From: a virus
Direction: 5' to 3' (one strand)
IMG/VR virus record: IMGVR_UViG_3300005548_000017
Location: 1-48,962 of that record
DNA: 48,962 nt
Both the position numbers and the translations under genes were made by a program. Below are positions 21,192-28,937 of the stretch, piece after piece. The notes beneath the pieces were generated by a model, which made no database searches, was not told the DNA's origin, and saw nothing but the letters and a program-made list of their open reading frames with translations. Numbering within the stretch: the first letter of the stretch is position 1; each line of letters starts with the position of its first letter.

Positions 21192-22084
21192 GAGAAGACT
21201 CCTCTAGGTCTGCCCTCGCCCAGCCTGACTCGCTCGTACTTGTCGAACTCGCAGAGCGTGTGCTCCACGTCGCGCATCTCCCACTCCGGCCAGCCGCACT
21301 CCCGAGGCCAGAGGTTCTCGGAACGACTGTACTGCAGCAGGTCGCCCATCTCCGCGAGCATCTGCTCCGTCGTTCGCGAGTGGTCCCTCTTGTCGCGCCC
21401 CGCCACTCTGTTCAGGCCGCGCCTCGCCCCCGGCCCAACGCTGCACCACGTCATGACGTCGGGAGCGTGGTCCAGCAACTTGGTCCACCGAAGGTCGGTG
21501 ACTATCTCGTAGGAGTGGAACTTGCCGAAGAACTTCTTGGTCTTCAGCCAGAGCCACGCCTCCTGCAGTGTCACGCTTCGCCTCTTCGCCATGTACTTTG
21601 CCTGACTGCGCCAGTCGTCCTTGTAGAAGTCCGACAGAATTTTTAGTATGCCGTCTAGCTTACTATATCCGGGAGGCGAAGTAATTATGTATGCTCCGGT
21701 GACGTATGGTCCGCTAGGAAGGAAGTCCTTGATAAGCTTGCGCATGGGCCGCACGTCACCGGAGTTGCAGAAGAGAGCGAAGGCAGTGTTCCGACCTAGA
21801 TCCGGCTGACAGAACACCGCCTCGCCCACCGCTATGCGATTGAACATCCTGAAAACTACCGTGGCCAGCAGCACGTCGGGATCGTCTCTCATGTCGTCGC
21901 GCACGTTCCTGCGAAACCAGTCCGTAGTCTTGTCAAGCTCGCGGAATACGTTCGTGAACCGGAACTTCTGAAAGATTGGGTCCCGAGTCAGCTGGTCCTT
22001 CGGCGTCCCCTCCTGTCTCAGCAGGTATATCGAGTGTCTGTCCCTCGCGTACTTGAAGAACTTCTCCAACTTCGCCCGTTGCAT
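21188..22084 (-). CDS. aGPT-pyrophosphorylase / HMUDK-helical-domain protein
   Basis: 298 aa. Diagnostic blocks: TRDPIFQKFRFTNVFRELDKTTDWFRRN (positions ~34-62), VVFRMFNRIAVGE, and a C-terminal FHSYEIVTDLRW ... WCSVGPGARRGLNRVAGR. This is the helical, glycosylase-like fold found in alpha-glutamyl/putrescinyl-thymine pyrophosphorylases, in amino acid:DNA transferases, and fused to 5-hmdU DNA kinases. Such enzymes displace pyrophosphate or phosphate from activated hydroxymethyl-uracil in DNA with a nucleophile. Next to the P-loop kinase it completes the activation/substitution pair. ATG 22084 has a GGAGG site and lies 152 nt inside the exonuclease gene's 3' end. Confidence 0.75.
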   Translation of the reverse strand: MQRAKLEKFFKYARDRHSIYLLRQEGTPKDQLTRDPIFQKFRFTNVFRELDKTTDWFRRNVRDDMRDDPDVLLATVVFRMFNRIAVGEAVFCQPDLGRNTAFALFCNSGDVRPMRKLIKDFLPSGPYVTGAYIITSPPGYSKLDGILKILSDFYKDDWRSQAKYMAKRRSVTLQEAWLWLKTKKFFGKFHSYEIVTDLRWTKLLDHAPDVMTWCSVGPGARRGLNRVAGRDKRDHSRTTEQMLAEMGDLLQYSRSENLWPRECGWPEWEMRDVEHTLCEFDKYERVRLGEGRPRGVFS

Positions 22085-22790
22085 CTACTTCCTCCCTCGT
22101 CATCTTGAGCCAGTGCTCAGCGGTGTGCTTCTCGTCAGCTCCGAAGTCTTGTCTCAGGAGCCACGACAAATATCCTCTGTCCTTCAGTCTCACCTCGCGC
22201 CACGTCTGCCCCCGGTACTTGCCGAACGACACAGTCCTTAGCAGAACAGGGGCTGAGGTGAGAGTAACTAGGTCGTCTATAGTGCGGTCCGTCGCCAGCA
22301 TCCGCGCCAGAATGTGTGCGGTCACCACTGCGTCGGTGAGCGCGCGATGCGGCGGGTGCCGCAGCTTTGGTATCGGCAGATCGAGCCAGTACCGCAGGGT
22401 CTGGTTGCCGTAGGACGGTGCGTCCGGCCACACGTGACGAGCGCACTTCCACGTGCACACCGTCGGCTTCGCAGAGACGTAGCCAGACTGCGCGAGCATC
22501 CGCACATCGAAGTCCACGAAGTGGCCCGCCACGTAGTCTGCGTTCTTGATGATGTTCAGCAGCGATATGCGCCGCGCCATCAGGTCCGTCATGGTTGGCT
22601 CGCACTCAAGCTCCTCGTCTGTTATGTGGTGCACGCCTCTTGCGGCTGGACTTATCGAACATGTCGGCTTGATCAGCTGGGTGCGGCTCTGGGCCACTCG
22701 GCCGCTCGTCACCGTCACCACTGCCACCTCGCACACTTGGTCTAGCTCTCCGTCGCCCGTTGTCTCCGTGTCGATCACCGCGACATACAT
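21933..22790 (-). CDS. DnaQ-like 3'-5' exonuclease (exodeoxyribonuclease X type)
   Basis: 285 aa. DEDDh motifs: VIDTETTG (D7, E9), GHFVDFDVRML (Asp of motif II) and HRALTDAVVTA (His and Asp of motif III). After residue ~185, FGKYRGQTWREV ... GYLSWLLRQDFG is the extension common at the end of ExoX-like nucleases. It should degrade single-stranded DNA 3' to 5' or edit replication/recombination intermediates. The last ~50 residues overlap the next gene by 152 nt and look unstructured. Start at 22790 with GGAGA 6 nt upstream. Confidence 0.85.
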   Translation of the reverse strand: MYVAVIDTETTGDGELDQVCEVAVVTVTSGRVAQSRTQLIKPTCSISPAARGVHHITDEELECEPTMTDLMARRISLLNIIKNADYVAGHFVDFDVRMLAQSGYVSAKPTVCTWKCARHVWPDAPSYGNQTLRYWLDLPIPKLRHPPHRALTDAVVTAHILARMLATDRTIDDLVTLTSAPVLLRTVSFGKYRGQTWREVRLKDRGYLSWLLRQDFGADEKHTAEHWLKMTREEVDATGEVGEVLQVREGQTLDIPAETGGDAEGPADSGPNLSEVPVHERIPRA

Positions 22791-22941
22791 CCGTCATCTC
22801 CTTGACTACGGCTTCCAGTCTCTGTATCCAGTACTCCAGCAGGGTCTTGCTCAGTGTTCCCTTGACGAGCTGACCGGAGATCTGTCCGTTGATGCGGGCG
22901 GTCGTCCAGCGCCACGACTCCATCTGCTCCTTTACAGCCAT
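22606..22941 (-). CDS. Small helical protein with overlapping tail, unknown function
   Basis: 111 aa from ATG 22941 (GAGGAA 6 nt upstream; an ATG at 22947 is too close to that site). Only residues 1-52 look like a folded protein (KEQMESWRWTTARINGQIS, EYWIQRLEAVVKEMTDV, helical). The remainder is Gly/Arg/Asp-rich and lies over the exonuclease frame (185-nt overlap). No family recognised. Confidence 0.5.
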   Translation of the reverse strand: MAVKEQMESWRWTTARINGQISGQLVKGTLSKTLLEYWIQRLEAVVKEMTDVCRGDRHGDNGRRRARPSVRGGSGDGDERPSGPEPHPADQADMFDKSSRKRRAPHNRRGA

Positions 22942-24443
22942 GGACATTTCCTCGCACTGTCGCGCTGGGGCTCCACCAGCGTTAGGCGTTCTCGGGCACG
23001 GGTCGCCGCGACGTACCACACGCGGCGCTCGTCCTCGGGATTCTTCTGCATCTCCTGATACGTGCGGCTGGCCATCTCCTTCATTATCACGACGTGATCT
23101 GCCTCGCCGCCCTTCGATCCGTGGATGGTGCTGATGGTGACGCGCGGCACCTTGCGCAAGTTCTCGCCGCGCTGAAGAGCCTTGCGGATGTATCCTATCT
23201 GCGACCGCGGTATCATGTCAAGCGCGTCGTACCACTCGTCCTCGCGCAGCAGGCCGCCCTCCTTCTTCATCCACCTGAGATCGTGGCACGTGTCCTCCTC
23301 GTGCCCCGACAAAGTCTTGAACCCGCGCTTGACGCCGCGCCCCAGAGTCATCAGACCGTAGATCTCGCGTATCTCCTTGACGGTGGCCAGTCCGCCCTTT
23401 CTGAGACGCTCCCACATGGTCATGGCTCGCAGCGTCCTCTCGCCGACGGACCAGTTCTCGTAGGGAAGTCGCCGGTAGAGAATTCCCTGATGCCGCAGGG
23501 CTGGCTCTATCTGCTCGGCGATCACGTAGATGTTGCGAGCCAGCACCAGTATCTGTCCCGAGCTGCAGTCCACGTTGTTGAACGACATGGTCTGGTCCAC
23601 GCGCCCGTCGGCCTCGCGCGCTGCCCACTTCTTCTCGCGACGGTGACGCACGCCGCTGATGACGGAGTTCGCCAGCTCCTGCACGGTGCGCGGCACTCTG
23701 TAGCTCTGGTTGAGAACCTGAACGTCGCCGCGCATGTCGATAAGGTGGTCCACGTCGGCACCTGCCCACCTGTAGATCGCCTGATCGTCGTCGCCCGCCA
23801 CGGCTACCCGCTTGCAGCCCTCCGCCAGTCTCTCGACGACGCGCCACTGCAGGGCGCTGAGGTCCTGACTCTCGTCGATGAAAAGTTCCTCCAGATTGAC
23901 CTTGATTCTCTGCCGAAGGAAATCCGACAGCATGTCGGTGAAGTCGAGGAGGCCGTGCGCCTCCTTGAACTCCTGCAGGCGAGCGGCGAAGTCCAGCAGT
24001 CTCCCTCTGCTCAGACCGTCGTCGTCCATCGAGTGCAGCGTCTGCAGCGGAATCTGCCGTATTCTGGAGAGGTTCTCCATGAACAGCAGCCTGTCGCCGG
24101 AGCTGAACCCTGAGGACGTGCCGTCCTCGGAGATGTTGCCCGAGATCTCGACGCCAGCGTACTCGGCGAACTCCTTCATCCGCGCGCCCGACAGGACCTC
24201 GTGTCTCTTGATGCCGAGCTGCTTGAAGCACATCGAGTGAAGCGTGCTGAAGTTTGGCAGGTCCTTCTTCTCCAGCTTGAACTTCGCCCTAGCGCGCTCC
24301 ATCGCCTCCGTCGCAGCCTTGACGGTGAAGCTGAAGTAGCCGATGCGATCGGGAGGCACGCCTCTCGACAGAGCGTCCTCGACAAGGCGTATGAGCTTCG
24401 TGGTCTTGCCGGTGCCCGGTGGTCCCAGAATGATCTCGGTCAT
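22932..24443 (-). CDS. UvrD/Rep-family (SF1A) DNA helicase
   Basis: 503 aa from ATG 24443. Motifs in order: I LGPPGTGKTT (6-15), Ia FSFTVKAA, II ELFIDESQDLS, III VAVAGDDDQAIYRWAGA, IV VLNQSYRVPRTV, V TISTIHGSKGGEADHVV and VI WYVAATRARERLTLV. All are intact, giving an ATP-dependent 3'-5' SF1A helicase. It is shorter than UvrD because the 1B/2B insertions are reduced. Coupled to the downstream exonuclease region and upstream zinc-finger gene, placing it in the replication/recombination block. Confidence 0.93.
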   Translation of the reverse strand: MTEIILGPPGTGKTTKLIRLVEDALSRGVPPDRIGYFSFTVKAATEAMERARAKFKLEKKDLPNFSTLHSMCFKQLGIKRHEVLSGARMKEFAEYAGVEISGNISEDGTSSGFSSGDRLLFMENLSRIRQIPLQTLHSMDDDGLSRGRLLDFAARLQEFKEAHGLLDFTDMLSDFLRQRIKVNLEELFIDESQDLSALQWRVVERLAEGCKRVAVAGDDDQAIYRWAGADVDHLIDMRGDVQVLNQSYRVPRTVQELANSVISGVRHRREKKWAAREADGRVDQTMSFNNVDCSSGQILVLARNIYVIAEQIEPALRHQGILYRRLPYENWSVGERTLRAMTMWERLRKGGLATVKEIREIYGLMTLGRGVKRGFKTLSGHEEDTCHDLRWMKKEGGLLREDEWYDALDMIPRSQIGYIRKALQRGENLRKVPRVTISTIHGSKGGEADHVVIMKEMASRTYQEMQKNPEDERRVWYVAATRARERLTLVEPQRDSARKCPWL

Positions 24444-24628
24444 ACCGTCATGGCCTCCGCCAGGATTATTCCGCCGATGAAGCTCTGGAGACACTCGAAC
24501 GAGCAGAAGTGCAGGTCGTCGCTCTGGAAGACACCGGGATTCTCGCACGCGACGGTGACCTGCAGCACCACGCGCCCGTGCACCTCCTTGTCGCAGGTAT
24601 TGCAGTGATAGACAGTAGTTGCTGTCAT
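24440..24628 (-). CDS. Small zinc-finger (TRASH/FCS-like) protein
   Basis: 62 aa: TTVYHCNTCDKEVHG ... LHFCSFECLQSFIGG. The CxxC ... FCSFEC pairs match treble-clef FCS/TRASH-type zinc fingers. It lies between primase and helicase genes, 1 nt after the primase stop and ATGA-coupled to the helicase. May bridge replication proteins; inferred from location only. Confidence 0.7.
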   Translation of the reverse strand: MTATTVYHCNTCDKEVHGRVVLQVTVACENPGVFQSDDLHFCSFECLQSFIGGIILAEAMTV

Positions 24629-24629
24629 G

Positions 24630-26216
24630 TCAGTCCTCCCTCCTGATCTTCGGTGGCGGCATGATCGGTATGGCCTGCACCATGCTGGACGGCACAAACC
24701 ACGTGCGAACGCCCTTGTGGTTCTCGATATTGAAGAACTTCTTGCCTCCGCCCATTCTCACGATGTTGTCGAACAGCTTCCCGCGCTCGAAGTCGCGTAT
24801 GCCCTGCTGTCGCAGGAAGCGCTCGAACGACTTGATGGTGAAGTAGTAGCGGCCGTCCTCCACCGACTCGTAGGGTCTACCCTGAGTCAGGTCCTCCACC
24901 CTGTCGCCCTTGGCGCGGTCCGTCAGGAACTCCTCCAGCTGCTCGCGCAGTCTCGCCCCCGGCTGCGCGTCCTCCGGTACGTCTATCTCTACCACCTTGT
25001 CCATTGCCTCCTGTACTAGAGCAAACCATGCGTCCTGCTTCATCGGTCTGTACGTCTTGTTCACCCGATTCATGCAGTGCCGGTGAAACTTCTGGTAGTT
25101 CTGCAATTCGTCGGTGGACAACTCGAGACGCTGCCCCAGCACGTCGGCGAACCAGACCGGGGGTTCGGAGTTGAGCTTGCTGAGACTGGATATGACCGGG
25201 TACTCTCCGCCGCGTCCTATGCCGAACTTTCTGGCGCGGCACAGTATCGAGTCGCAGCAGGAGCGCATCGGCTCCTCCTTGCAGGTGTACTCGTAGTCCT
25301 TCTTGCTGACCGACTTGATGACGCCGTCGACCTCGCTGCGCGGCAGCGGATCGAAGTACGTCTGATTGGCGCTCTCCAGCTTCTCTTTCCACTCGTCGGG
25401 GAACGCCCGCTTGTAGTAGAGAGCCATCATGAAGAGTGTGCGCTTGCGCCCGTCCTTGCGCACGCCGAGCGACGTGAGATGCTGCAGGCACGGAGGCCCG
25501 TCCGAGAAGTCGCCCCTGGAGGCAGCGGTGCCGTTGCCGCGCTTCTTCTTGCCCGTCGACGCACCCTGCCCGCGCCGCGCCCTGCAGATAGTCTCCAGAC
25601 CCTCGGTGGTGGTCAGCATCTTCTCGGCGTAGCTGACGAACTCACCCATCGTCATCTCAGCGCCCGTCTTCTTGAGACCGTGCTGGTTCTTCAGCTTGCC
25701 GCCGTAGGTGCTGCCAAAGTACGGCATCACCATCCAGCTGCCTAGGTCGTTGCGCTCCACTAGAATCTTGGTCTGCTTGGGAAATATCTCGCACTCGGCC
25801 ATTCCGAGCGAGGCCGCTGCGTCCCTCAGTACTCGCTGAACGTCCGTGGCCGGCTCGGGCTCCTTGAGGAACAGGAACAGGTGCAGGCCGCCGGACTTGC
25901 TGCGACAGGGAACGAGCGGATACTTCGCCTCCTCCACCCGCTTTATCATCTGGAGCAAGTCCACGTCGTACTCGTCGAAGTCTATGCTGCCCCACGAGCA
26001 GCTATTGTCCTCGCGGATCGGAATGACCCCCAGCGGGCGCTCGCCCTTGACGTGCTGCTCCCAGAGCTCAGGGGTAACAGGCTGGCGCACGGTCTTGGCA
26101 GTATTCTTGATGGCCCACTTCAGTCCCTCCGGGTCCTTCTCGGGAACGCCGTGCGTACCGGAGGCACCCTGAAATCCCTCAAACAACTTCATCAGTCTGG
26201 CGACTGCTTCCTTCAT
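24630..26216 (-). CDS. Archaeo-eukaryotic-type primase/polymerase
   Basis: 528 aa. AEP catalytic features: WGSIDFDEYD (D79, D81), CRSKSGGLHLFLFL (S108, H112), then CEIFPKQTKI and a glycine-rich YFGSTYGGKL. This resembles TOTE-type and phage primase-polymerases. The middle region has CCDSILCRARKFGIG (Cys cluster near 325, similar to the zinc motif of PriCT-like regions), and the C-terminal half is a helical/winged region (YYFTIKSFERFLRQQG) that may bind DNA or a helicase. It likely makes primers for the family A polymerase. ATG 26216 overlaps a 5-codon minicistron (26230) that carries the ribosome site. Confidence 0.8.
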   Translation of the reverse strand: MKEAVARLMKLFEGFQGASGTHGVPEKDPEGLKWAIKNTAKTVRQPVTPELWEQHVKGERPLGVIPIREDNSCSWGSIDFDEYDVDLLQMIKRVEEAKYPLVPCRSKSGGLHLFLFLKEPEPATDVQRVLRDAAASLGMAECEIFPKQTKILVERNDLGSWMVMPYFGSTYGGKLKNQHGLKKTGAEMTMGEFVSYAEKMLTTTEGLETICRARRGQGASTGKKKRGNGTAASRGDFSDGPPCLQHLTSLGVRKDGRKRTLFMMALYYKRAFPDEWKEKLESANQTYFDPLPRSEVDGVIKSVSKKDYEYTCKEEPMRSCCDSILCRARKFGIGRGGEYPVISSLSKLNSEPPVWFADVLGQRLELSTDELQNYQKFHRHCMNRVNKTYRPMKQDAWFALVQEAMDKVVEIDVPEDAQPGARLREQLEEFLTDRAKGDRVEDLTQGRPYESVEDGRYYFTIKSFERFLRQQGIRDFERGKLFDNIVRMGGGKKFFNIENHKGVRTWFVPSSMVQAIPIMPPPKIRRED

Positions 26217-26252
26217 GTCGCACGCTTCATGTTAATCTCCCTAGAAGAAAGG

Positions 26253-26295
26253 GCGGTGCGGCACTGACCCGCTAGGGACGGGAGCGCCGCACCGC
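26253..26295 (-). terminator. Hairpin between ssDNA-binding and primase genes
   Basis: Perfect 10-bp inverted repeat GCGGTGCGGC/GCCGCACCGC (26253-26262 with 26286-26295), 23-nt loop with a smaller CCCG/CGGG stem, just past the stop of the 26304 gene. No U-tract; probably attenuates or stabilises mRNA so that the upstream gene is made in excess. Confidence 0.5.
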
Positions 26296-26303
26296 TTACT
26301 GGA

Positions 26304-27122
26304 CTACGCCGCGTCCACCTCAGCCGCGTCGTGTCCAAGGCCGTCGTCGGCGTCGCTCTCCATCCTGTCGCTTGTCTTTGTTCCAGCGACGAAGGCGTCG
26401 TGCAATGCCTTAGCCAAGTCTCGCTCTGCCATCGTGGTGATCGGCGACTCGCGAGAGACGTCGTACTGGTACCACGAGTTCTCGCCGACAGTGCGCAGCT
26501 TGGTCTTCAGTCTCCAGTAGTACGCATAGATCGGCAGAGGCTTGCCGCTCGGCGTCTTCTGGTTGTTCATGGCGGTCATCCAGTTGCGGCCCACCATGTG
26601 ACCACTGCCGCTCAGCGGGATCGTGTAGGGCAGCAGAGCACCGTTCTTCTTGACGAACCCCGAGAACTCGCGGGACTCGTTCACCGTGTTGCCGCTGGGC
26701 ATCTCCCACATCTTGCGGATCTTCCCGTCGTCGCCCTCCTTGTCGACCAGCCTAGCGTTCGCCGGACGCTCGGCGTGTCGAGCAACGAAGCCTCCGCGGT
26801 CAGGTGCCCACTCGATCCAGCACTTGGCGAAGTAGCACGGCAGGAAGAGCATGCCCTCCTCGCCGTCGATGAGCGAGTCGCTCTGCTCCGCGTTGCGCAG
26901 CCAGATGGATCCGCCCTCCGCCCCCGGCACGTACTTGTCGTGTCCCTTCAGGGCCGCCTTGCTGTTGGCCTGCAGGAGATACACCAGAGGGACTACGTTG
27001 TCCTCCATTCTCGTGCTCAGGCCAACGCCTGCGTCCTCCTCGAGAGCTCCGAGAAGCTCAGCCGGAAGCTGCTCCTTCACCTCAGTCAGCTCAGTCTTTG
27101 GTTTATCTTTTTCCTTTGCCAT
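26304..27122 (-). CDS. Probable phage ssDNA-binding protein
   Basis: 272 aa. VVPLVYLLQANSKAALKG, then GAEGGSIWLRNAEQSDSLID, MLFLPCYFAKCWIEWAPDRGGFVARH and YTIPLSGSGHMVGRNWMTAMNNQK form an OB-like beta-rich core seen in phage ssDNA-binding/DNA-maintenance proteins. The acidic tail ADDGLGHDAAEVDAA is typical of SSBs (partner recruitment). Followed by a strong hairpin and then primase. Function is assigned from fold pattern and place; no DNA-contact residues were verified. Confidence 0.6.
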   Translation of the reverse strand: MAKEKDKPKTELTEVKEQLPAELLGALEEDAGVGLSTRMEDNVVPLVYLLQANSKAALKGHDKYVPGAEGGSIWLRNAEQSDSLIDGEEGMLFLPCYFAKCWIEWAPDRGGFVARHAERPANARLVDKEGDDGKIRKMWEMPSGNTVNESREFSGFVKKNGALLPYTIPLSGSGHMVGRNWMTAMNNQKTPSGKPLPIYAYYWRLKTKLRTVGENSWYQYDVSRESPITTMAERDLAKALHDAFVAGTKTSDRMESDADDGLGHDAAEVDAA

Positions 27123-27750
27123 TGGTCCTTAGTCCTTTCACTTCAGTTAGTTCCACCACAGGATAAGTCGCCGCACCGAGCAACTCCATGTCGGCCGGTG
27201 ACAGCGGCTCTCCGTCGGAGAATCTCCGACGGATCTCGGCGGTGAGAGTGCTGGAGTGCACTCCCACCTTGACCTCGTAGTCCACGATCTTCTGCTTCTT
27301 CAGCAGGGACTGAAATTTCTTGGCCAGCTTTCCCTGACCCTTGGAGAAGTCCACCTTGTACTGTGTCTTGGTCAGCCCCTCCAGCCACCTGAACTTTCTC
27401 AGCGCCTTGTCGCGCCTGTCGTCCTCCGGCAGCTTGGCGGTGAACAATGTCTTCAAGTTGGCCTCGTAGGCCGGATAGTTGCCCGCTGCCTCGATGGACA
27501 GGGACGGCACGCCAGCGCTCTGCAGCATGGCCACCAGCTCGCCCGAGACATTGAAGTGGCCCACGATTGACCACCGCTTTCTCTTCAGCTCGGCCACGGC
27601 CTCCTCCGCGTCCTTTATCCTTGCGTCCAGCTCCCGAACCTCGGCTATCTTGTTCCTCAGCGTCACCAGCACGTTCTCGCTCCTGCTGGCCACACCGGCG
27701 TCCTGCTCCAGCACAGAGGCAAGCTCTGCGCTCATCGCTGATTTCTTCAC
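27103..27750 (-). CDS. Conserved phage coiled-coil protein linked to the ssDNA-binding gene
   Basis: 215 aa from GTG 27750 (AGGAGG 7 nt upstream). N-terminal coiled coil (KIAEVRELDARIKDAEEAVA), then VPSLSIEAAGNYPAYEANL, KFRWLEGLTKTQYKVDFS, and a conserved-looking VGVHSSTLTAEIRRRF near the C-terminus. Proteins with this layout (coiled coil, G-I/V-x-S-I, HxSTLTAxL) commonly sit beside the phage SSB-like gene. Probably a replication or recombination accessory protein; no enzymatic motif. Overlaps the SSB-like gene by 20 nt. Confidence 0.65.
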   Translation of the reverse strand: MKKSAMSAELASVLEQDAGVASRSENVLVTLRNKIAEVRELDARIKDAEEAVAELKRKRWSIVGHFNVSGELVAMLQSAGVPSLSIEAAGNYPAYEANLKTLFTAKLPEDDRRDKALRKFRWLEGLTKTQYKVDFSKGQGKLAKKFQSLLKKQKIVDYEVKVGVHSSTLTAEIRRRFSDGEPLSPADMELLGAATYPVVELTEVKGLRTNGKGKR

Positions 27751-27812
27751 GGAACTTCCTCCTGTAGGCAAGACATCAAGCATGGCCCGGACTGGGGGCG
27801 AAGTAAAGCGGC

Positions 27813-28118
27813 TCAGGACGACCTGCGCAGCTGAATCTTCGCCTCAGTCGGAACCTGATTGTTGTGGTAGCACTGCTCCTCCACGTCGCGAAGCATGTTG
27901 AGCGTGACATCGGTGTTGCGGCCGAGACGCTGCCAGTACTCCATGACACTCGCCGACCTCCAGCCGACTCTGCTGCTGCGCACGTGCACCTGAAGCTCGG
28001 GTGGCAGCTGATCGTAAGCCTGCATCTCCTCGGTGGCCTTCCTCTTGTACTTCGCGTGCTCGGCGGAGAGGTCCGGCCTCTGACGACCGAACTGCGGCAT
28101 TCGCATTCTTCTGCTCAC
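27813..28118 (-). CDS. Small basic protein, unknown function
   Basis: 101 aa from GTG 28118 (GTGA overlap, GGAGG 7 nt upstream). Basic N-terminus (SRRMRMPQFGRQRP), then helices (AKYKRKATEEMQAYDQLPPEL, ASVMEYWQRLGRN). No recognised family; DNA-associated role possible from location beside SSB-like genes. Confidence 0.65.
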   Translation of the reverse strand: MSRRMRMPQFGRQRPDLSAEHAKYKRKATEEMQAYDQLPPELQVHVRSSRVGWRSASVMEYWQRLGRNTDVTLNMLRDVEEQCYHNNQVPTEAKIQLRRSS

Positions 28119-28276
28119 GGTTGCTCCTCCCTCACTATCTTGAATGCGTTGACCTCCCTCATGCCCATCAGGAGATCTATGGCCTGATGAAGCTCGCTCA
28201 CCGACGCGTATGCGCGCGGCAGCCTGTACCAAGTGTTCTTCTCCTCGTTCAGCGTCTCGATGTAGAACGTGATCAT
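28115..28276 (-). CDS. Small protein, unknown function
   Basis: 53 aa: MITFYIETLNEEKNTWYRLP then ELHQAIDLLMGMREVNAFKIVR. Strand-helix-strand. ATGA and GTGA couplings on the two sides. The in-frame extension to 28663 is a shadow of the nuclease gene. Confidence 0.65.
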   Translation of the reverse strand: MITFYIETLNEEKNTWYRLPRAYASVSELHQAIDLLMGMREVNAFKIVREEQP

Positions 28277-28713
28277 CGCTCCCTCCTCTGCTGATACCGA
28301 AGTAGCTCGCGAACCTCCTCCCAGTCCCACCGACTGGGGCCGCCGTCCCACATTCCGAGGAAGCCGTCCCCAGCCGCGCACGCCGTCAGTCCTCGCTCCT
28401 GAAGGACTCCAGCCTGCCAGCCGCGCACCAGCCACAGCTGATCGAGATTGGGCTGTCCCCTGACCCTCCTGCGGCGCGTGGCTATCGCCGTCACGCCCCC
28501 GTGTCGCTCGCGCGTCAGGAGCCAGCCGACCTGCTCCGGCCGCATCTTCACGTGCCAGACGCGAGTAGCCTTGTACTCGATCCAGACGTCCCTTCCGTCG
28601 ATGCACACGTTCGAGTCCGGAACGCCGCGGTCCAGCAGTCTCTCGATGGTCTGCCAGTGGCATCCCTTCAGGTGCTTGCGGAACAGGGGGCGAAGTCCGT
28701 CGTCGATGCTCAC
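28273..28713 (-). CDS. PD-(D/E)XK nuclease (VRR-NUC/resolvase-like)
   Basis: 146 aa. CHWQTIERLLDRGVPDSNVCIDGRDVWIEYKATRVWHVKMRPEQVGWL shows the PD...(E)xK core: the PD in GVPDSN and ExK in WIEYKA, followed by a Gln-containing helix. Phage proteins of this size with this pattern are VRR-NUC or Holliday-junction-resolvase-like nucleases. Start 28713 overlaps the upstream stop (ATGA). Confidence 0.75.
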   Translation of the reverse strand: MSIDDGLRPLFRKHLKGCHWQTIERLLDRGVPDSNVCIDGRDVWIEYKATRVWHVKMRPEQVGWLLTRERHGGVTAIATRRRRVRGQPNLDQLWLVRGWQAGVLQERGLTACAAGDGFLGMWDGGPSRWDWEEVRELLRYQQRRER

Positions 28714-28937
28714 TGAAGCGAGGCCTCCCTGAGAACCTTCTCGAGCTTCTCGGTCGGGATTATCCAGCCGTCGTTGTCAGCGTTTCGCTGGCACTCGCTT
28801 CTCAGGAACGTGCCGAGCGTGTCGTCGACGTCGTGTCCCTCGAGAATCTCGTCGTCGAGCAGAAGACGTCCGCCGCACTCCCTGGATCTCTCGATCATGC
28901 ACTTCAGCATTGCTCTAGCTGCCGGTCCGGTGATCAT
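28710..28937 (-). CDS. Small protein, unknown function
   Basis: 75 aa starting MITGPAARAMLKCMIERSRE at 28937 (ATGA overlap). Helical with an acidic middle (LDDEILEGHDVDDTLG) and a C-terminal WIIPTEKLEKVLREAS helix. No family recognised. Confidence 0.65.
   Translation of the reverse strand: MITGPAARAMLKCMIERSRECGGRLLLDDEILEGHDVDDTLGTFLRSECQRNADNDGWIIPTEKLEKVLREASLQ

Noticed and set aside
23094-24113. 339-codon rightward frame opposite the helicase
   Set aside because: The leftward frame contains all SF1 helicase motifs; this is its antisense shadow.
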